A model generated the notes under the pieces. That model was not told where the DNA came from and ran no database searches. It worked only from the letters and a program-made list of their open reading frames with translations. The position numbers and the translations under genes are program-made. From an uncultured Prevotellaceae bacterium (GTDB taxonomy: Bacteria > Bacteroidota > Bacteroidia > Bacteroidales > Bacteroidaceae), in assembly GCA_946186505.1 (NCBI GenBank), contig CAMHNI010000013.1, positions 1 to 64,000 on the forward strand: a stretch of DNA of 64,000 bases. The letters are read 5' to 3'. This document shows, in pieces, positions 61,939 through 64,000 of this stretch (the first letter of the stretch is position 1; every line of letters starts with the position of its first letter).

Positions 61939-62463
61939 ATGAAAAAAGTAATTCTGGCTCTCGTAGCCATCATGACAATGACAGCCGCTCAGGCACAGGG
62001 TGACAGACAGGGAAACCGCGAACGCAGACAGTTTGACAACACCGAAATGGCAAAAAGGAGGACTGACGACGCTGTCAAGAAATACGGATTGGATGAAGAC
62101 CAGGCTGCAAAGTTGCTCGCGCTCAACACAAAGTATGCTGACAAGATGGGGCCTGGCATGGGCGGTCCCCGCAGAGGCGGACGTGGTCAGCGGCCTGCCC
62201 CAGACTTCGGCAACGGTCAGGACAACCAGGGACAGCAGGGACAGCGTCCCGAGATGTCTGAGGAGGCAAGGCAGAAAATGGAACAAAACCGCAAGGAACG
62301 CGAAGAAGCCATGAAGGCTTATGATGAAGAACTGCAGACCATCATGACCCCGGACCAGTATAAAGCCTATCAGGCAGACCGTGAAGCCATGAGAAAGAAC
62401 TTCGGAGGCCGCCGTGGCAATGGCCCGCGTGGAGGCAGAGACCGGAGAAACAATGATCAATAA
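61939..62463 (+). CDS. DUF4890-like small periplasmic protein
   Basis: 174 residues. Signal peptide MKKVILALVAIMTMTAAQAQ. The mature part is highly charged, with a helical core (DAVKKYGLDEDQAAKLLALNTKYADKM, then EEARQKMEQNRKEREEAMKAYDEELQTIMTPDQYKAYQ) and Gly/Arg/Gln-rich linkers, as in the DUF4890/Spy-like proteins of Bacteroidota. A chaperone-like or metal-stress role by analogy to CpxP/Spy is possible but not shown. No standard -7 box was found in the divergent gap 61800-61938. Confidence 0.78.
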   Translation: MKKVILALVAIMTMTAAQAQGDRQGNRERRQFDNTEMAKRRTDDAVKKYGLDEDQAAKLLALNTKYADKMGPGMGGPRRGGRGQRPAPDFGNGQDNQGQQGQRPEMSEEARQKMEQNRKEREEAMKAYDEELQTIMTPDQYKAYQADREAMRKNFGGRRGNGPRGGRDRRNNDQ

Positions 62464-62576
62464 GTCATGTCAAAGAATATTCGTATCATAGTGATTTAGG
62501 TTAACATAGTGTTTTTGAAAAGGCAAGCGTGCCTCCTTCGATGAGTATTAATGGTAAAAGATATTGGATAACACCC

Positions 62577-62605
62577 GCCCGCTACGAAAATAGCGGGCTT
62601 TTTTT
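62577..62605 (+). terminator. terminator before the DUF4738 gene
   Basis: GCCCGCTA and TAGCGGGC around CGAAAA, followed by seven T, about 115 nt after the stop of the DUF4890-like gene. The intervening sequence has a small hairpin AGGCA-AGCG-TGCCT at 62521-62534 and no good ORF. Confidence 0.85.
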
Positions 62606-62628
62606 GTGGCTGTCTGATTTTTATTTCG

Positions 62629-62636
62629 TACCTTTG
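62629..62636 (+). promoter_or_regulatory. -7 box of the DUF4738-like lipoprotein gene
   Basis: TACCTTTG, 27 nt before the ATG. Confidence 0.6.
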
Positions 62637-62663
62637 CCCGCAAAATCGGAAAAAGCGAACAGA

Positions 62664-63233
62664 ATGAACAGACAACTGACCATATTGGCACTGGCCGCAC
62701 TCGCTGCACTGGCCGGATGCAAAGAGAAAAAACAGACAGAGGACATCATCGCTCCGCGTATGGAAGTCGTGAAACCATCAGGTCCCATCCGCATGCAACC
62801 CTACAACGACACGCGCAGCGTCCAATGGCTGGGCAAGGAATACAAAGTGGAGGTGAGCCGGACACCGAGCGATAGTCTGCCTAAGGTAAAGGACGAGACG
62901 GGCCAGCAGTTCGTTGACAATCGCATCACGTTGGTGATGCGCCGTGCCGACGGTAGCGTGGCCATCCAGAAGTCATTCACGAAGGCCACGTTCGAAAGTT
63001 ATGTTGATGCTGCTTACCGCAAGGGGGGCATTCTCGAAGGTTTCGTATTCGACGCGGTTGACGGCCAACAGTTAGAGTTTGCTGCCAGCATCTGCCTGCC
63101 CCAGACGGACGAATACATCCCATTAGAGGTCAAGATTGACAATTTCGGGAATGTCAAGATAGAGCGCGACTCCCAGATGGACACCAACGGCAGCAGCGAT
63201 GACAATGACGGCGATGATGACGAAGGTGTCTGA
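62664..63233 (+). CDS. DUF4738-like lipoprotein
   Basis: 189 residues from the ATG at 62664 (MNRQLTILALAALAALAGCKE), behind the terminator and -7 box; the frame extends further upstream through the terminator and that part is not real. LAGC is a lipobox. The mature part resembles DUF4738 (WLGKEYKVEVSRTPSDSLPKVKDETG, DNRITLVMRRADGSVAIQKSFTKATF) and ends in an acidic tail (SSDDNDGDDDEGV). Function unknown. It converges with the HAD gene, 6 nt apart. Confidence 0.8.
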   Translation: MNRQLTILALAALAALAGCKEKKQTEDIIAPRMEVVKPSGPIRMQPYNDTRSVQWLGKEYKVEVSRTPSDSLPKVKDETGQQFVDNRITLVMRRADGSVAIQKSFTKATFESYVDAAYRKGGILEGFVFDAVDGQQLEFAASICLPQTDEYIPLEVKIDNFGNVKIERDSQMDTNGSSDDNDGDDDEGV

Positions 63234-63239
63234 CCGGCG

Positions 63240-63950
63240 TTAGAACAGCGAGTTCCATGAGTCAGCCAGGGCGGTCATCCGGCCGAAGAGCAGGTCGGCA
63301 CCCTCCTGCAGCAGTACATCGTCTGGCAGCGGTCCTGTGTTCACGGCAATGGTGAACGCCTGTGCCGCCACTCCGGCATGTACGCCAAGTGGTGCATTCT
63401 CCACGACCACGGTCTGCCAAGGCTGCGTGCCGGCTTTCTGCATACCCATCAGATAGGGGTCGGGAGCAGGCTTGCCACGCTGCACGTCGTAGGCCGTCAC
63501 AATATGCTGTTCGTCCAGGAAGTCACCGAAATTTGTCAGCAGGCGGTTGATGAGCGGCCGCTGCCCACTACCGGTGACGACACCAATGCATAGTCCCTGT
63601 GCATGGATTTCTGCCATCAGCTGCCTGACACCCGGCATAACAGGCGCCTCATCCATGCCATGAAACAGCCGTGTCTTCTCATCGTACATCTCCTGAGCAC
63701 GGGCCAACGTGATATCCTCACCTTTCTGTGCCTTGACCATCATCCTGATGGTATCTATGCCGCGTGCTCCCTCGGTGGCGTAGGCATCGGCCTCGGTCAT
63801 GCGAATGCCGAACGAGGCCATTGACTGCTGCCATGCCTTGGCGTGGTTGGGCATGGAGTCGTAAAGGACACCGTCCATATCGAAGAGCACGGCTTTGGGC
63901 TCGAACCGCTCAAAGCCGTGCTTCTTAAGATAATTGCCTATGGGGCTCAT
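63240..63950 (-). CDS. HAD-superfamily phosphatase/phosphomutase-like protein
   Basis: 236 residues. HAD motif I VLFDMDGVLYDS is complete (both aspartates), with a cap domain, motif II VVTGSGQ near 123, and PAPDPYLMGMQKAG and VVVENAPLGVHAGVAAQ for motifs III and IV. It resembles beta-phosphoglucomutase-like and sugar-phosphate phosphatases of Bacteroidales. The substrate cannot be told. It begins 7 nt after the stop of the truncated gene at the edge, so it is the second gene of that unit. Confidence 0.88.
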   Translation of the reverse strand: MSPIGNYLKKHGFERFEPKAVLFDMDGVLYDSMPNHAKAWQQSMASFGIRMTEADAYATEGARGIDTIRMMVKAQKGEDITLARAQEMYDEKTRLFHGMDEAPVMPGVRQLMAEIHAQGLCIGVVTGSGQRPLINRLLTNFGDFLDEQHIVTAYDVQRGKPAPDPYLMGMQKAGTQPWQTVVVENAPLGVHAGVAAQAFTIAVNTGPLPDDVLLQEGADLLFGRMTALADSWNSLF

Positions 63951-63957
63951 GGGACTG

Positions 63958-64000
63958 TTAGCCCTCCTTGGCCAGGCGCTCCTGGATAGCCTTGCTCTCT
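63958..64000 (-). CDS. C-terminal fragment of a gene crossing the window edge
   Basis: The last 13 codons (ESKAIQERLAKEG) and a TAA stop are visible. Too short to assign; included because the phase is open to the edge and the HAD gene follows 7 nt later. Confidence 0.4.
   Translation of the reverse strand, partial: ESKAIQERLAKEG

Overview
The window reads as chromosomal DNA of a Bacteroidales bacterium, most likely a member of the Prevotellaceae. Reasons: nearly every transcription unit starts behind a Bacteroidota -7 box (TAnnTTTG, sometimes with TTTG about 20 nt upstream); several secreted proteins end in a type IX secretion-like C-terminal domain; families restricted to or typical of Bacteroidales are present (DUF3822, DUF4230, DUF4890, DUF4738, DUF2723, S9 DPP-IV, inositol-lipid operon). 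I see no rRNA, tRNA, CRISPR array, phage or transposase gene. 53 genes or gene fragments are listed.

Layout. 1-3636: edge-truncated secreted protein with Asp-box and LamG domains. 3826-7198: str operon rpsL-rpsG-fusA, closed by a terminator. 7400-7830: a gene-free stretch holding a long inverted repeat. 7845-15504: surface-protein locus in which two secreted proteins are each followed by a small protein starting MK..Y.KP. 15735-22260: small hypothetical gene, glycine-zipper lipoprotein, rlpA, gdhA, RecD-like helicase, then a 31-residue peptide, a DUF3822 protein and rsmD. 22262-25771: CotH-kinase surface protein. 25835-31278: tolC-macA-macB efflux operon interrupted by a DUF559 endonuclease gene and carrying eight copies of a REP-like palindrome. 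31395-36790: SDR, GH31 alpha-xylosidase, aldolase. 36813-42559: histidine kinase plus complete inositol-lipid operon. 42623-53207: RNA methyltransferase, DPP-IV, purD, membrane proteins, DUF2723 glycosyltransferase-like protein, polysaccharide deacetylase. 53169-61798: one long leftward series of DUF4230 pair, AGCS symporter, split cbiA, btuF, btuC, EamA transporter, menD. 61939-64000: small periplasmic and lipoproteins, a HAD phosphatase, and a gene fragment.

The most striking feature is repeat biology. At least four short-unit or palindromic repeat families sit between genes, and several have entered reading frames in phase: a 7-bp array that builds the whole signal peptide of RlpA, a 9-bp array found both upstream of purD and inside a membrane segment of the DUF2723 protein, two extra peptide segments in PurD, and a 40-bp REP/BIME-like palindrome that forms the N-terminus of the MacB ATPase and the C-termini of TolC and of the DUF559 protein. 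The DUF559 gene lies between two direct copies of the palindrome, which suggests a nuclease-associated repeat system comparable in logic to RAYT/REP. That reading is inference and is set out in the findings.

Starts were chosen by signal peptide, family alignment from memory and position relative to the -7 box; where I moved a start inward from the longest frame this is stated. Family names rest on recognised motifs, not on a database search.
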